Of a DNA stretch of 64,000 nt, positions 17,504 to 25,595 are shown piece after piece. Within the stretch, counting starts at the first letter, position 1. The number at the start of each line of letters is the position of its first letter. The notes under the pieces are model-generated. The model ran no database searches, was not told the origin of the DNA, and saw only the letters and a program-made list of their open reading frames with translations. Source of the stretch: Croceibacterium salegens (GTDB lineage Bacteria > Pseudomonadota > Alphaproteobacteria > Sphingomonadales > Sphingomonadaceae); the NCBI RefSeq assembly GCF_009827435.1, contig NZ_WTYM01000033.1, forward strand, positions 124,001 through 188,000, written 5' to 3'. Both the position numbers and the translations under genes were made by a program.

Positions 17504-18718
17504 ATGCGCCGTTTGCTTGGGATCGTCGCATTACTCTCGCTGACCTCGGCCGCATCGGGCCAGCAGCCACCGGACATCGGTATCGCCCCGGTCGAGCTGA
17601 CTGCGCCGAGCTACACGTTCGACACAGCCGAGCAACATCGCATCAAGGTGACGCCGCTGGTCCGTGGACTGGGGCGTCCCTTCGCGCTCGAGCTGCTTCC
17701 GAACGGCGACCTGCTGGTGACCGAGCGCGGCAGCGACCTGCTGCTGCTCAAAGGCGCGACCACTCCAGGTGCCGCAATCGAGAAGGTGGTGGTCGCCGGG
17801 ATGCCTAAGCCGGTCGATGCCCCAGCAACGCTCGGCTTGCAGGACGTCGCGCTGGCACCCGACTTCGCCACCAGCCACCTGATCTACTTCACTTACAACG
17901 AGCCCGCCCCGATCCCCGAGGGCGCACCGCCGCGCCAGCGACCGGCGCGCTTCACCATCATGCGCGGCAAGCTCGAGGACGGGAAGCTGACCGGCGTCGC
18001 GACCGTGCTGCAGGGCGGCGTTGCCGGAGCAAGCGGATCGCGGCTCGCATTCGGCGGCGACGGCAAGCTCTACGCCACCACCGGCGGACCGTTCGGCGAC
18101 ACCTCGCAGGACCTGTCGAACATCTACGGCAAGGTGCTGCGCATCAACCCGGACGGCACGATTCCGGCGGACAATCCCTTCGTCGGAGAGGACGGCAAGC
18201 ACCCCGCCCTCTGGAGCTACGGCCACCGCGACCAGCACGGCCTGCTCTACGATCCCGCCACGGGCGCGATTCTCAACGCCGAGCACGGGCCCAACGGCGG
18301 CGACGAGGTCAACCTGATCAAGCGCGGCGCGAACTACGGTTGGCCCGACTATTCCTTCGGCCGCGAATACGACGGCAAGCAGATCGGCGCACACCCGACC
18401 AGCGAGGGAATCGAAAACCCGCTGCTGGTCTGGATCCCCTCGATCGCCCCATCGGGCCTGATGATCTACCGCGGCGACAGGTTCCCGTCGTGGAAGGGCA
18501 ACCTCTTCGTCGGCAGTGCGCGGCGCGGCGAAGTGCCGTTTACCGGCGGGCTCGAACGGGTCGTGGTGGGTGAGGACTATCACGAGGTTCGCCGAGAAAC
18601 CCTGCTCACCGAACTGCACCAGCGGGTGCGCGATTTCGTCCAGTCAGCCGATGGCTTGATCTATGTCTTGACCGACGGCAACGAGAACGCGGTGCTGAGA
18701 ATCGAGCCGAGCGAGTAG
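17504..18718 (+). CDS. Secreted PQQ-dependent sugar dehydrogenase-like protein (YliI/sorbosone dehydrogenase type)
   Basis: 404 residues. A signal peptide (MRRLLGIVALLSLTSAASG) is followed by a six-bladed propeller of the soluble glucose/sorbosone dehydrogenase family: PFALELLPNGDLLVTERG, GLQDVALAPDF, ASGSRLAFGGDGKLYATTG, GKVLRINPDGTIPADNPF, WSYGHRDQHGL (position of the catalytic His) and NAEHGPNGGDEVNLIKRGANYGWP, which includes Ca/PQQ-binding residues. Likely a periplasmic aldose-type dehydrogenase if PQQ is available. It sits between two CFA-synthase paralogues with gaps of 2 and 7 bp, so it shares their transcript. Confidence 0.88.
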   Translation: MRRLLGIVALLSLTSAASGQQPPDIGIAPVELTAPSYTFDTAEQHRIKVTPLVRGLGRPFALELLPNGDLLVTERGSDLLLLKGATTPGAAIEKVVVAGMPKPVDAPATLGLQDVALAPDFATSHLIYFTYNEPAPIPEGAPPRQRPARFTIMRGKLEDGKLTGVATVLQGGVAGASGSRLAFGGDGKLYATTGGPFGDTSQDLSNIYGKVLRINPDGTIPADNPFVGEDGKHPALWSYGHRDQHGLLYDPATGAILNAEHGPNGGDEVNLIKRGANYGWPDYSFGREYDGKQIGAHPTSEGIENPLLVWIPSIAPSGLMIYRGDRFPSWKGNLFVGSARRGEVPFTGGLERVVVGEDYHEVRRETLLTELHQRVRDFVQSADGLIYVLTDGNENAVLRIEPSE

Positions 18719-18725
18719 CCCGACA

Positions 18726-19973
18726 ATGAGCAAACGCCTGTTCAACCGGTTTCTGGATCGGACGGTCAAACGCGGCCGCCTGACCGTGACTTATGCCGAT
18801 GGTTCGACAGCCAGCTTCGGTACGCCCGAGGAAGGGTTCCTCGAAGTCGCCATCCGCTTCACCGACAAGCGGGTGCCGCGCGACGTGATCATGGATCCGC
18901 GGCTCGGCGCGGGCGAGGCCTACATGGACGGTCGCATCGTCGTCGAAAACGGCGGGATCATGGAGCTGATCGAGCTGCTGCGCAGCAATCAGCCGTGGGA
19001 CAAAGGGCAGAAACTCGCCCCCCCGAACTTCGTCCGCAAGGTCTCCGATCGCGCCCGCTTCTTCGTGCGCTCGGTCAACAAGCCGGGAAGCGCCCGCCGC
19101 AACATCTCGCACCACTACGATGTCGGCAACGACCTCTACCAACTGATGCTCGACGAAGAGCACATGCAGTATTCGTGTGCCTACTGGCCGCACGACGACA
19201 TGACGCTGGCCGAGGCGCAGGAAGCCAAGCTGGCGCACATCGCCGCCAAGCTGGCGCTGTCGCCCGGCCAGCGCGTGCTCGACATCGGCTGCGGCTGGGG
19301 CGGCATGGCGATCTTCCTCGCCCAGCGCGCCGGGGTCGAAGTGCTCGGCATCACGCTGAGTCAGGAGCAGCTCGCCCTCGCCCGCGATCGCGCCGAGGCC
19401 GCCGGCGTTGGGGACCGCGTCCGCTTCGAGCTGATCGACTACCGCGACCTCGCCGCGCGCGGCGACACGTTCGACCGCATCGTCTCTGTTGGCATGTTCG
19501 AGCACGTCGGTACGCCGCAGTTCGAAACCTTCTTCCGCTGCTGCGCAAACCTGATGACTGAGGACGGGGTGATGCTGATGCACACCATCGGCCGCATGGG
19601 CACCCCTGGCACGACTGACGGCTTTACCGACAAGTACATCTTTCCCGGCGGCTACATCCCCGCTTTGAGCGAGACTGTGGAAGCGAGCGAAAAGGTCCGA
19701 CTGATCGCCAGCGACATCGAGACCCTGCGGCTGCACTACGGCAAGACGCTGCGCCAGTGGTACGCACGCTGTCTGGCCAACCGCGAGACGATCGTTGCAT
19801 CCTACGGCGAGCGCTTCTTCCGGATGTGGACGTTCTACCTCGCCGGAGCGACGAGTTCGTTCGAAAACGGCAAGATGTGCAACTACCAGATCCAGTACAT
19901 CCGCAGCCGCAACGCCCTGCCGTTGACCCGCGGGTACATCGAGGATGCAGAGCGCGCCCTGCTCGGGCGTTGA
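18726..19973 (+). CDS. Cyclopropane-fatty-acyl-phospholipid synthase
   Basis: 415 residues. It has the full CFA synthase set: LGAGEAYMDG in the N-terminal domain, MQYSCAYW with the active-site Cys, the SAM site VLDIGCGWGGMAIFL, MFEHVGTPQF with the active-site Glu, LMHTIGRMGTPG with the His, KYIFPGGYIPALSE, and FYLAGATSSFENG with the Tyr that positions bicarbonate in E. coli CFA synthase. Reaction: SAM-dependent methylene transfer to unsaturated phospholipid acyl chains, cyclopropane product expected. It is the third gene of a four-gene run, followed by the MATE exporter with 1-2 bp spacing. Confidence 0.9.
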   Translation: MSKRLFNRFLDRTVKRGRLTVTYADGSTASFGTPEEGFLEVAIRFTDKRVPRDVIMDPRLGAGEAYMDGRIVVENGGIMELIELLRSNQPWDKGQKLAPPNFVRKVSDRARFFVRSVNKPGSARRNISHHYDVGNDLYQLMLDEEHMQYSCAYWPHDDMTLAEAQEAKLAHIAAKLALSPGQRVLDIGCGWGGMAIFLAQRAGVEVLGITLSQEQLALARDRAEAAGVGDRVRFELIDYRDLAARGDTFDRIVSVGMFEHVGTPQFETFFRCCANLMTEDGVMLMHTIGRMGTPGTTDGFTDKYIFPGGYIPALSETVEASEKVRLIASDIETLRLHYGKTLRQWYARCLANRETIVASYGERFFRMWTFYLAGATSSFENGKMCNYQIQYIRSRNALPLTRGYIEDAERALLGR

Positions 19974-19974
19974 G

Positions 19975-21339
19975 GTGTCCTACAGTCCGGCCCCGCTGAG
20001 CCGTCGCGCGGTCTTCGCACAGGCCTGGCCGATCATGCTCGGGCAGGCCTCGATCCCGTTCGTCGGACTGGTCGATACCGTCGCCATCGGCCGCACCGGC
20101 AATGCAGCGGCGCTGGCCGGAGTGGCGCTCGGGGCGACGGTCACCAGTCTCATATTCTGGACTTTCGGCTTCCTGCGCATGGGCATTACCGGGATGACCG
20201 CGCAGGCCGATGGCGCTGGCAAGTCGGGAGAGGTCGAGGCACTGCTGGTTCGCGGCCTAGTCGTCGGCGGAGCAATCGGCGTAGCGCTGCTGGTTCTGCT
20301 CTGGCCGTTGCGAGAACTGGCATTCGCGCTCTTCGCTGGCGGAGCCGAGACCACCGCCGGGGCACGAGCCTACGTTACCATGCGTTTCTTCGGGGCCCCC
20401 GCCGCGCTGGCAGTGTTCGCGGTCACCGGATGGCTGTTCGGCCTCGGGCGGACCCGCGCCGCGCTGGTCCTGCAACTTGTGATGAACGCCGCCAACGCGG
20501 CGTTCGACGTGGCCTTCGTTTTTGGCTTCGGCATGGGCGCGGCGGGTGTCGGCCTTGGCACGGCATTGGCGGAATGGGTCGCGCTCAGCACCGGTCTCGC
20601 CATCGTCACGCAAATCGCCGGGGCCGGACCGCTGGCGCTGGCCCGCAAGGCCGGGAGCGGAGTTTTGTGGGCGCGCAGTGCCATCGCTCACCTCTTTGCC
20701 GTTAACCTCGACTTGATGGTTCGCACCATCGCACTGCTGCTGCTTTTCGCGTGGCTCGCCAATGCCGGGGCGCGGATCGGCGCTGTCGCGCTGGCCGCGC
20801 AGCACGTGCTGATGCAATTCGTCAATGTCGCCGCCTTTGTGCTCGACGCCTTCGCATTTACTGCCGAAGCGCGCGTCGGCGCCGCAGTTGGCGCGAAGTC
20901 GCGGCCTCGCTTCCTGCGCGCGGTGCGCCTGACCAGCGAGTTCTCGCTTGCTTCGGCGGTCCTGCTGTCGCTCGCCTCCTGGGCGGCCGGTGACCTCACC
21001 ATCGCGCTCATCACCACCGATCCCGAAGTCCGCACCGCCGCGAAACATTTCCTGCCCTACGCCGCCCTCGTCCCGCTGATCGGCTTGCCGAGCTGGATGC
21101 TCGACGGGATCTTCATCGGCGCAACCCGCGGCAAGGCCCTGCGCAACGCGGCGATCGCCGCCACTACGCTTTACATCGTCGTCGACCTCCTGCTCCGCCC
21201 GCTCGGAGCGCAGGGTGTGTGGCTGGCGCTCTGGGCTGCCTACGCATTCCGCGCTGCCGGGCTGGCTTTGCAACTTCCTGCACTGGTTTCAGGACTTTCC
21301 GCCGAACCGTCGGTTGAAGGCGCGGCAAAGGGCGGATAA
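19975..21339 (+). CDS. MATE family efflux transporter
   Basis: 454 residues with about 12 hydrophobic helices. MATE family blocks include IMLGQASIPFVGLVDTVAIG near the N-terminus, GVALGATVTSLIFW, FLRMGITGMTAQADG in the second helix pair, a repeat half starting at SAIAHLFAVNLDLMVRT, and AAQHVLMQFVNVAAFVLDAFAFTAEARVG. Members exchange Na+ or H+ for organic cations or other compounds; the DinF-like subgroup fits best. The GTG start two bases after the preceding stop is preferred over an overlapping ATG at 19945. Substrate unknown. Confidence 0.88.
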   Translation: MSYSPAPLSRRAVFAQAWPIMLGQASIPFVGLVDTVAIGRTGNAAALAGVALGATVTSLIFWTFGFLRMGITGMTAQADGAGKSGEVEALLVRGLVVGGAIGVALLVLLWPLRELAFALFAGGAETTAGARAYVTMRFFGAPAALAVFAVTGWLFGLGRTRAALVLQLVMNAANAAFDVAFVFGFGMGAAGVGLGTALAEWVALSTGLAIVTQIAGAGPLALARKAGSGVLWARSAIAHLFAVNLDLMVRTIALLLLFAWLANAGARIGAVALAAQHVLMQFVNVAAFVLDAFAFTAEARVGAAVGAKSRPRFLRAVRLTSEFSLASAVLLSLASWAAGDLTIALITTDPEVRTAAKHFLPYAALVPLIGLPSWMLDGIFIGATRGKALRNAAIAATTLYIVVDLLLRPLGAQGVWLALWAAYAFRAAGLALQLPALVSGLSAEPSVEGAAKGG

Positions 21340-21350
21340 CGAGGTTGGCC

Positions 21351-21902
21351 ATGCCGCACCCCTTCCGCAAAGCACTGCTCGCCCTCGTCCTGGCGCTCGC
21401 CGGACTTTTCGCCTTCGCCCAGCCCGCCGCAGCCAAAGTCAGCGTCGAATTTCACAGCTTCAACGGCTCGGTGCTGTTCGGCCGCTATCCGCACACCTTC
21501 GTGGTGTTCAAAGGCAAGCTTGACGACACCGGGGAGGTGATCAACGAGAACTTCGGATTCACTGCCAAGAACGTGTCGCCGACGATCCTCACCGGACCGG
21601 TCAAGCAAGCCATTTGGGTCGAAGAGCCGAAGTGGGTGAACAAGACCAACACTCACTTCACCGTCACGGTCGACGATGCGACCTACCGCAGGATGCGCGC
21701 GGAGGTGGAGATCTGGCGCAATCACCCCGGCGACTATTACGACCTCGACAAACGCAACTGCATTCACTTCGTCGGACGCATGGCAGAAATGACCGGGTTG
21801 AAGGTCGATTTCCCGCAGAAGTTGCTGCGCAAACCGCGCGCCTGGCTCAACCATATTTCCGAGCTGAACCCGCAGTTGAAGGCCAAGCCGATCAACGGCT
21901 GA
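21351..21902 (+). CDS. Secreted protein with permuted papain-fold (LRAT/PPPDE-like) signature
   Basis: 183 residues. A signal peptide (about 1-28) precedes a mature domain opening with [24 protein letters not shown] and containing [12 protein letters not shown] near residue 136. A His early (H48) and a Cys late (C137) inside NCxHFV is the arrangement of permuted papain-like hydrolases such as LRAT (NCEHFV) and PPPDE (NCNHF). This suggests a periplasmic or outer-surface thiol hydrolase or acyltransferase. I do not recognise a named family, so the fold call is an inference from motif order. It lies 11 bp after the MATE gene. Confidence 0.6.
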   Translation: MPHPFRKALLALVLALAGLFAFAQPAAAKVSVEFHSFNGSVLFGRYPHTFVVFKGKLDDTGEVINENFGFTAKNVSPTILTGPVKQAIWVEEPKWVNKTNTHFTVTVDDATYRRMRAEVEIWRNHPGDYYDLDKRNCIHFVGRMAEMTGLKVDFPQKLLRKPRAWLNHISELNPQLKAKPING

Positions 21903-21981
21903 ACCGCGTCCAAGCTTTACTGCGTTGCCGCCGGGGCGAACGCCTGTTAGGCGCGCCGCCGTTTCCAGCGGAGTTTCGATC

Positions 21982-23199
21982 ATGTCCGACAAGATCAAGC
22001 GCGTCGTCCTCGCCTATTCGGGCGGTCTGGACACCAGCGTGATCCTCAAGTGGCTGCAGGTGACCTACGAATGCGAGGTCGTGACCTTCACCGCCGACCT
22101 CGGCCAGGGCGAGGAACTCGAGCCGGCGCGCGCCAAGGCGCGGCTGATGGGTATCCCTGACAAGCACATTTACATCGACGACCTGCGCGAGGAATTCGTG
22201 CGCGACTTCGTGTTCCCGATGATGCGAGCCAATGCCCGCTATGAAGGCGACTACCTGCTCGGCACATCGATCGCCCGCCCGCTGATCTCCAAGCGGCTGA
22301 TCGAAATCGCCCGCGAAACCGGCGCCGACGCCATCGCCCACGGCGCCACCGGCAAGGGCAATGACCAGGTCCGCTTCGAGCTCAGCGCCTACGCGCTCGC
22401 CCCGGACATCAAGGTGATCGCCCCTTGGCGCGAATGGGACCTGACCAGCCGCACCGCGCTGATCGCCTGGGCCGAAAAGCACCAGATCCCGGTGCCGAAG
22501 GACAAGCGCGGCGAGAGCCCGTTCTCGACCGACGCCAACCTCCTGCACACCTCGTCAGAGGGCAAGGTTCTCGAGGATCCGTGGGAAGAGGTGCCGGACT
22601 ACGTCTACTCGCGCACCGACAACCCCGAGGACGCGCCCGACGCGCCCGAATACATCACCATCGACTTCGAGAAGGGTGACGGCGTTGCCCTGAATGGCAA
22701 AGAGATGGGCCCGGCCACGCTACTCGCCGCGCTCAACGACCTCGGCAGGAACCACGGCATCGGCCGGCTCGACCTCGTCGAGAACCGCTTCGTCGGCATG
22801 AAGAGCCGCGGGATGTACGAGACACCCGGCGGCGAGATCTACGCCCGAGCCCATCGCGGCATCGAACAGATCACGCTGGATCGCGGCGCGGCGCACCTCA
22901 AGGACGAGTTGATGCCGAAGTATGCAGAGCTGATCTACAACGGCTTCTGGTTCGCCCCCGAGCGCGAGATGCTTCAGGCGGCGATCGATCACAGCCAGGC
23001 GAAGGTGTCGGGCACCGTGCGGCTAAAGCTTTACAAGGGCCTGGCCAGCGTGGTCGGGCGCAAGAGCCCCAACTCGCTCTATTCCGAGCGGCACGTCACC
23101 TTCGAGGACGATGCCGGCGCTTACGACCAGACGGACGCAGAAGGCTTCATCAAGCTCAATGCGCTGCGCCTGAGGCTGCTGGCCAAGCGGGACCGCTGA
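21982..23199 (+). CDS. argG: Argininosuccinate synthase
   Basis: 405 residues, the usual length. [15 protein letters not shown] is the ATP pyrophosphatase P-loop, [15 protein letters not shown] and [13 protein letters not shown] follow, and [18 protein letters not shown] binds citrulline/aspartate. Reaction: citrulline + aspartate + ATP gives argininosuccinate + AMP + PPi in arginine synthesis. The ATG at 21982 starts the conserved [16 protein letters not shown] 7-bp hairpin (23190-23215) overlaps its stop but lacks a T run. Confidence 0.97.
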   Translation: MSDKIKRVVLAYSGGLDTSVILKWLQVTYECEVVTFTADLGQGEELEPARAKARLMGIPDKHIYIDDLREEFVRDFVFPMMRANARYEGDYLLGTSIARPLISKRLIEIARETGADAIAHGATGKGNDQVRFELSAYALAPDIKVIAPWREWDLTSRTALIAWAEKHQIPVPKDKRGESPFSTDANLLHTSSEGKVLEDPWEEVPDYVYSRTDNPEDAPDAPEYITIDFEKGDGVALNGKEMGPATLLAALNDLGRNHGIGRLDLVENRFVGMKSRGMYETPGGEIYARAHRGIEQITLDRGAAHLKDELMPKYAELIYNGFWFAPEREMLQAAIDHSQAKVSGTVRLKLYKGLASVVGRKSPNSLYSERHVTFEDDAGAYDQTDAEGFIKLNALRLRLLAKRDR

Positions 23200-23335
23200 A
23201 AGCTGTCCGCGGTCCTTGCGACGAACGGTTGAGTTATCCACCCTTGTCCACCGTTGATTGGCTTGAAAGTGGAAAACTAGCACTTCGTTCGCTTGCCCGA
23301 CTCACCCTTCCGGCGCACATTCAAGTCATCGAGAG

Positions 23336-23780
23336 CGGGGATTGGCTCTTCGGATTGAGGGGGTAACGCCCTGAAAAGAAGAAGGGATTTTGGAACCACA
23401 CTCGAGACGACCGCGAGAAGCCGCGGGGTGGAGCAAAGGGGAAAGATAGATCTCCGGATCTGTCAACAACCGGAGCGTTGAAGCCGCGAAGGTGCGCAGT
23501 CGGAAGGTCGGGTAGACTGACTGGCTTCGATGGTACGGAGATCTTCGGGTCGAAGTACCGCTTGAGAAACCAGGCATGAAAGCCCGGTCTCGGAACCGCC
23601 GGAGGCAAGGGAAGGATCCTCGGATCGGACCCGGCCCCCGACGGAACCGGCACCGGCGCGAGCGCCGGGCGACATAGCGACGCTGCTTTCACAGCTAGCG
23701 CGCGAAACGTCAGGCGATAAGCGTCCCTCGGGACCCACCGCTGGTGAGAGTGGGGTCGGCAGCAATGCCGGCCCCATTTT
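23336..23780 (+). ncRNA. Candidate structured non-coding RNA between argG and the rlpA-like gene
   Basis: About 445 nt without a credible plus-strand gene but with closely spaced RNA-like hairpins. These include CCGCG/CGCGG near 23412, AGATC-TCCG-GATCT near 23448, CAAC/GTTG at 23467-23480, a compound stem GGTAC...GTACC near 23531 whose inner stem GATC-TTCG-GGTC has a UUCG tetraloop, CCGGCG-CGAG-CGCCGG near 23652, GTCC-CTCG-GGAC near 23723, and a final terminator. The plus strand has 18 GGA and only 3 TCC triplets, a marked asymmetry. I found no RNase P, tmRNA, SRP or 6S hallmarks. The 5' end is a guess. A minus-strand open frame covers the region but does not look like protein. Confidence 0.5.
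23751..23780 (+). terminator. Strong Rho-independent terminator
   Basis: TGGGGTCGGCA (23751-23761) pairs with TGCCGGCCCCA (23766-23776) around a GCAA loop, with one G-U pair, and TTTT follows directly. It ends the candidate RNA upstream of the rlpA-like gene. Confidence 0.88.
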
Positions 23781-24015
23781 CCGTTTTCGACTCCCGATCC
23801 TGCCCGCAAGCTTGGTCAACGCCGGGAAATATCGGCCGGAATAGCCCGATTCGGTGCACTGCGGTCAGGCAATATGCTGAGTCTCACGAAAGCGAAAACC
23901 GTGTCCCGGCGTGGCCAAAGTTCCCACAACTCACGATGAATCGAAGACAAATCGGGGCGGAGCGACGTCGGAAGGGTGTTTTGCGGCGTCCCGGCAGGGT
24001 AATTCGGATCCCGTC

Positions 24016-24528
24016 ATGGACCGGAGGATCTCCACGCCCCTGAGGGCCGCCTTGGCCACGGCTGCGCTACTCGCGCTCGGTGCCACGGTTGCTCCGGGAT
24101 ATGCCGAGGATGCCGTTCCCACCCCTGCCGTCGACATCGCCGCCCCGATCGACCCCGCCTTGCCGCAATTCCAGCCGCAGGCCGACGATGTTGCGCTTGT
24201 TGCCGACAATTCCGCCGTCCAGACCGACGAGACCTGGGAACAGTACGGCAGCGGCATGGCCAGCTGGTACGGACCCAAGTTCAAGGGACGTAGGACCGCC
24301 AGCGGCGAGACTTTCGATCCGACCCAACTCACCGCCGCACATCGCACCCTGCCGTTCGGCACGCGGGTAAAGGTAACCCGCGGCGACAAATCGGTGATCG
24401 TGCGGATCAACGACCGCGGCCCGTTCGCGCACAGCCGGGTGATCGACGTGAGCCAGGCCGCGGCGAAGGAGATTGGCCTGATCGGTCCCGGCTCCGGCAC
24501 CGTCTCGCTCGCCATTCTCGACAACTAG
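24016..24528 (+). CDS. RlpA-like septal ring lytic transglycosylase
   Basis: 170 residues from the chosen ATG, which starts a signal peptide (RAALATAALLALGATVAPGYA). The double-psi beta-barrel domain contains GMASWYGPKFKGRRTASGE, AAHRTLPFGTRVKV, VIVRINDRGPFAHSRVIDVS and a C-terminal strand. These match RlpA, which cuts naked glycan strands at the septum. There is no SPOR domain, so septal targeting by denuded glycan is not expected. An upstream ATG at 23911 would bury the signal peptide and is disfavoured. Confidence 0.88.
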   Translation: MDRRISTPLRAALATAALLALGATVAPGYAEDAVPTPAVDIAAPIDPALPQFQPQADDVALVADNSAVQTDETWEQYGSGMASWYGPKFKGRRTASGETFDPTQLTAAHRTLPFGTRVKVTRGDKSVIVRINDRGPFAHSRVIDVSQAAAKEIGLIGPGSGTVSLAILDN

Positions 24529-24581
24529 TCCCGACACCTCCCGTACGTGACAGGCAGTGCAGCACGCGCTAGCCTGCGGGC

Positions 24582-24857
24582 ATGTACGTGCCGCTGTGGA
24601 TCATCGTCCCTTCAGGCCTCCTGCTCTTCTTCCTGCTGGCGCGGGCGCTGAGGGGGCGCGGCCGGGACATGATCGAGACGCAGCGCGCCTCGTCCTTCGA
24701 ACCCGGTTCCGACCACCTCACCGTGCTGGCCCAGCCCGATGTGCAGGCGGCGATCGCCGCCCGGCGCAAGATCGAGGCGATCAAGCTGGTCCGGGAGCGC
24801 ACCGGGCTCGGCCTGCGGGAAGCCAAGTTGCTGGTGGAGCGGCAGTCCCGGCGCTAG
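24582..24857 (+). CDS. Membrane-anchored protein with ribosomal L7/L12 C-terminal-like domain
   Basis: 91 residues. An N-terminal membrane helix (VPLWIIVPSGLLLFFLLA) and a linker precede KIEAIKLVRERTGLGLREAKLLVE, which matches the helix-loop-helix core of the L7/L12 C-terminal domain ([24 protein letters not shown] in the ribosomal protein). Such small membrane versions occur in many bacteria and are of unknown function. It is not the ribosomal stalk protein. Confidence 0.75.
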   Translation: MYVPLWIIVPSGLLLFFLLARALRGRGRDMIETQRASSFEPGSDHLTVLAQPDVQAAIAARRKIEAIKLVRERTGLGLREAKLLVERQSRR

Positions 24858-24940
24858 CCGGTCGGCCCCAATCCTTGACGAGACGCCCCGAAAAGGGTCC
24901 AATACCGGCAGGGCGGGGTCTTCCTAGGGGAGAAGGCACC

Positions 24941-25546
24941 ATGTTCTTGCGCAAGTCACTCGTTATCGCCGCCTTGCCGCTGGTCCTGCTGGCCGGCTGC
25001 TCCAATCCGATCGGCCCGGGCTTCAACAAGAAGACGATCGCGGTACAGGGGTCGCCGCAGCAGGCGATGCAGGGCCTGCTCGAAGCCGTCGAGGCCAAGG
25101 ACGCCGCCAAGGCCGCGTCGTACTATGCCACGGGAGCGACGGTGTACGTGGCGGAGACCGCCCCCGTCACCGACATCGCCGCGCGTTTCGACGAGGGCTT
25201 CAACAACCCGGGTTACAAAGTGGTCGAGGACCCGGCTTCGACCAAGTTCTTCGGCGGCGGCACCGTCGCAATCTTCCGCACCAATGCGAAGTGGACTTTC
25301 AACGACGGCGGTTCGCTGGTCACGTATGACATGGCTAACATCATGGTGTGGGAGAAAGACGCGACCACCCGCGAATGGAAGGTCACGTCCGACTTCACCG
25401 CGGTTCCGGTAGGGTCGGGCCAGCCCGGGTTGACCCCCGGGAACCCGGATGAGCCGCCGCCGGCGCCCGGCAGCAGCTTCACGCCACTTTCCAACCCGAT
25501 CGGCCCCGGCATCCCGAAGATCCGCGCGGCGGACCTGGGCGGCTGA
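24941..25546 (+). CDS. Lipoprotein with SnoaL/NTF2-like domain
   Basis: 201 residues. The N-terminus MFLRKSLVIAALPLVLLAGC has a clear lipobox. The next part starts GSPQQAMQGLLEAVEAKDAAKAASYYA, the opening helix pattern of NTF2-like (SnoaL/DUF4440) domains, and continues ATVYVAETAPVTDIAARFDEGF and an IMVWEKDATTREWKVTSDF strand. The C-terminal 35 residues are Pro/Gly-rich and repeat the SNPIGPG sequence found right after the lipid-anchored Cys, an odd internal duplication. Function unknown. A GGGGAGAAGG ribosome site precedes the ATG. Confidence 0.75.
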   Translation: MFLRKSLVIAALPLVLLAGCSNPIGPGFNKKTIAVQGSPQQAMQGLLEAVEAKDAAKAASYYATGATVYVAETAPVTDIAARFDEGFNNPGYKVVEDPASTKFFGGGTVAIFRTNAKWTFNDGGSLVTYDMANIMVWEKDATTREWKVTSDFTAVPVGSGQPGLTPGNPDEPPPAPGSSFTPLSNPIGPGIPKIRAADLGG

Positions 25547-25552
25547 GCTCGT

Positions 25553-25588
25553 GAGAGGCAGGCCCGACGTTTGCCGAACCTGCCTCTC
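25553..25588. terminator. Hairpin between convergent genes, probable terminator
   Basis: GAGAGGCAGG (25553-25562) pairs perfectly with CCTGCCTCTC (25579-25588). It sits between two convergent genes. A C run rather than a T run follows, so termination is inferred from position and stem strength. Confidence 0.5.
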
Positions 25589-25595
25589 CCCCCCG

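Noticed and set aside
23190-23215. Terminator of argG
   Set aside because: The 7-bp stem overlaps the stop codon and no T run follows; left as a hairpin only.
23336-23780. RNase P RNA or tmRNA as identity of the structured region
   Set aside because: The conserved GAGGAAAGTCC core of RNase P and the tag-coding region or tRNA-like end of tmRNA are missing on both strands.
23321-23809. A 162-codon minus-strand frame over the candidate RNA
   Set aside because: Composition (Pro, Arg, Ser and aromatic rich without pattern), no ribosome site, and the plus strand shows hairpins and a terminator.
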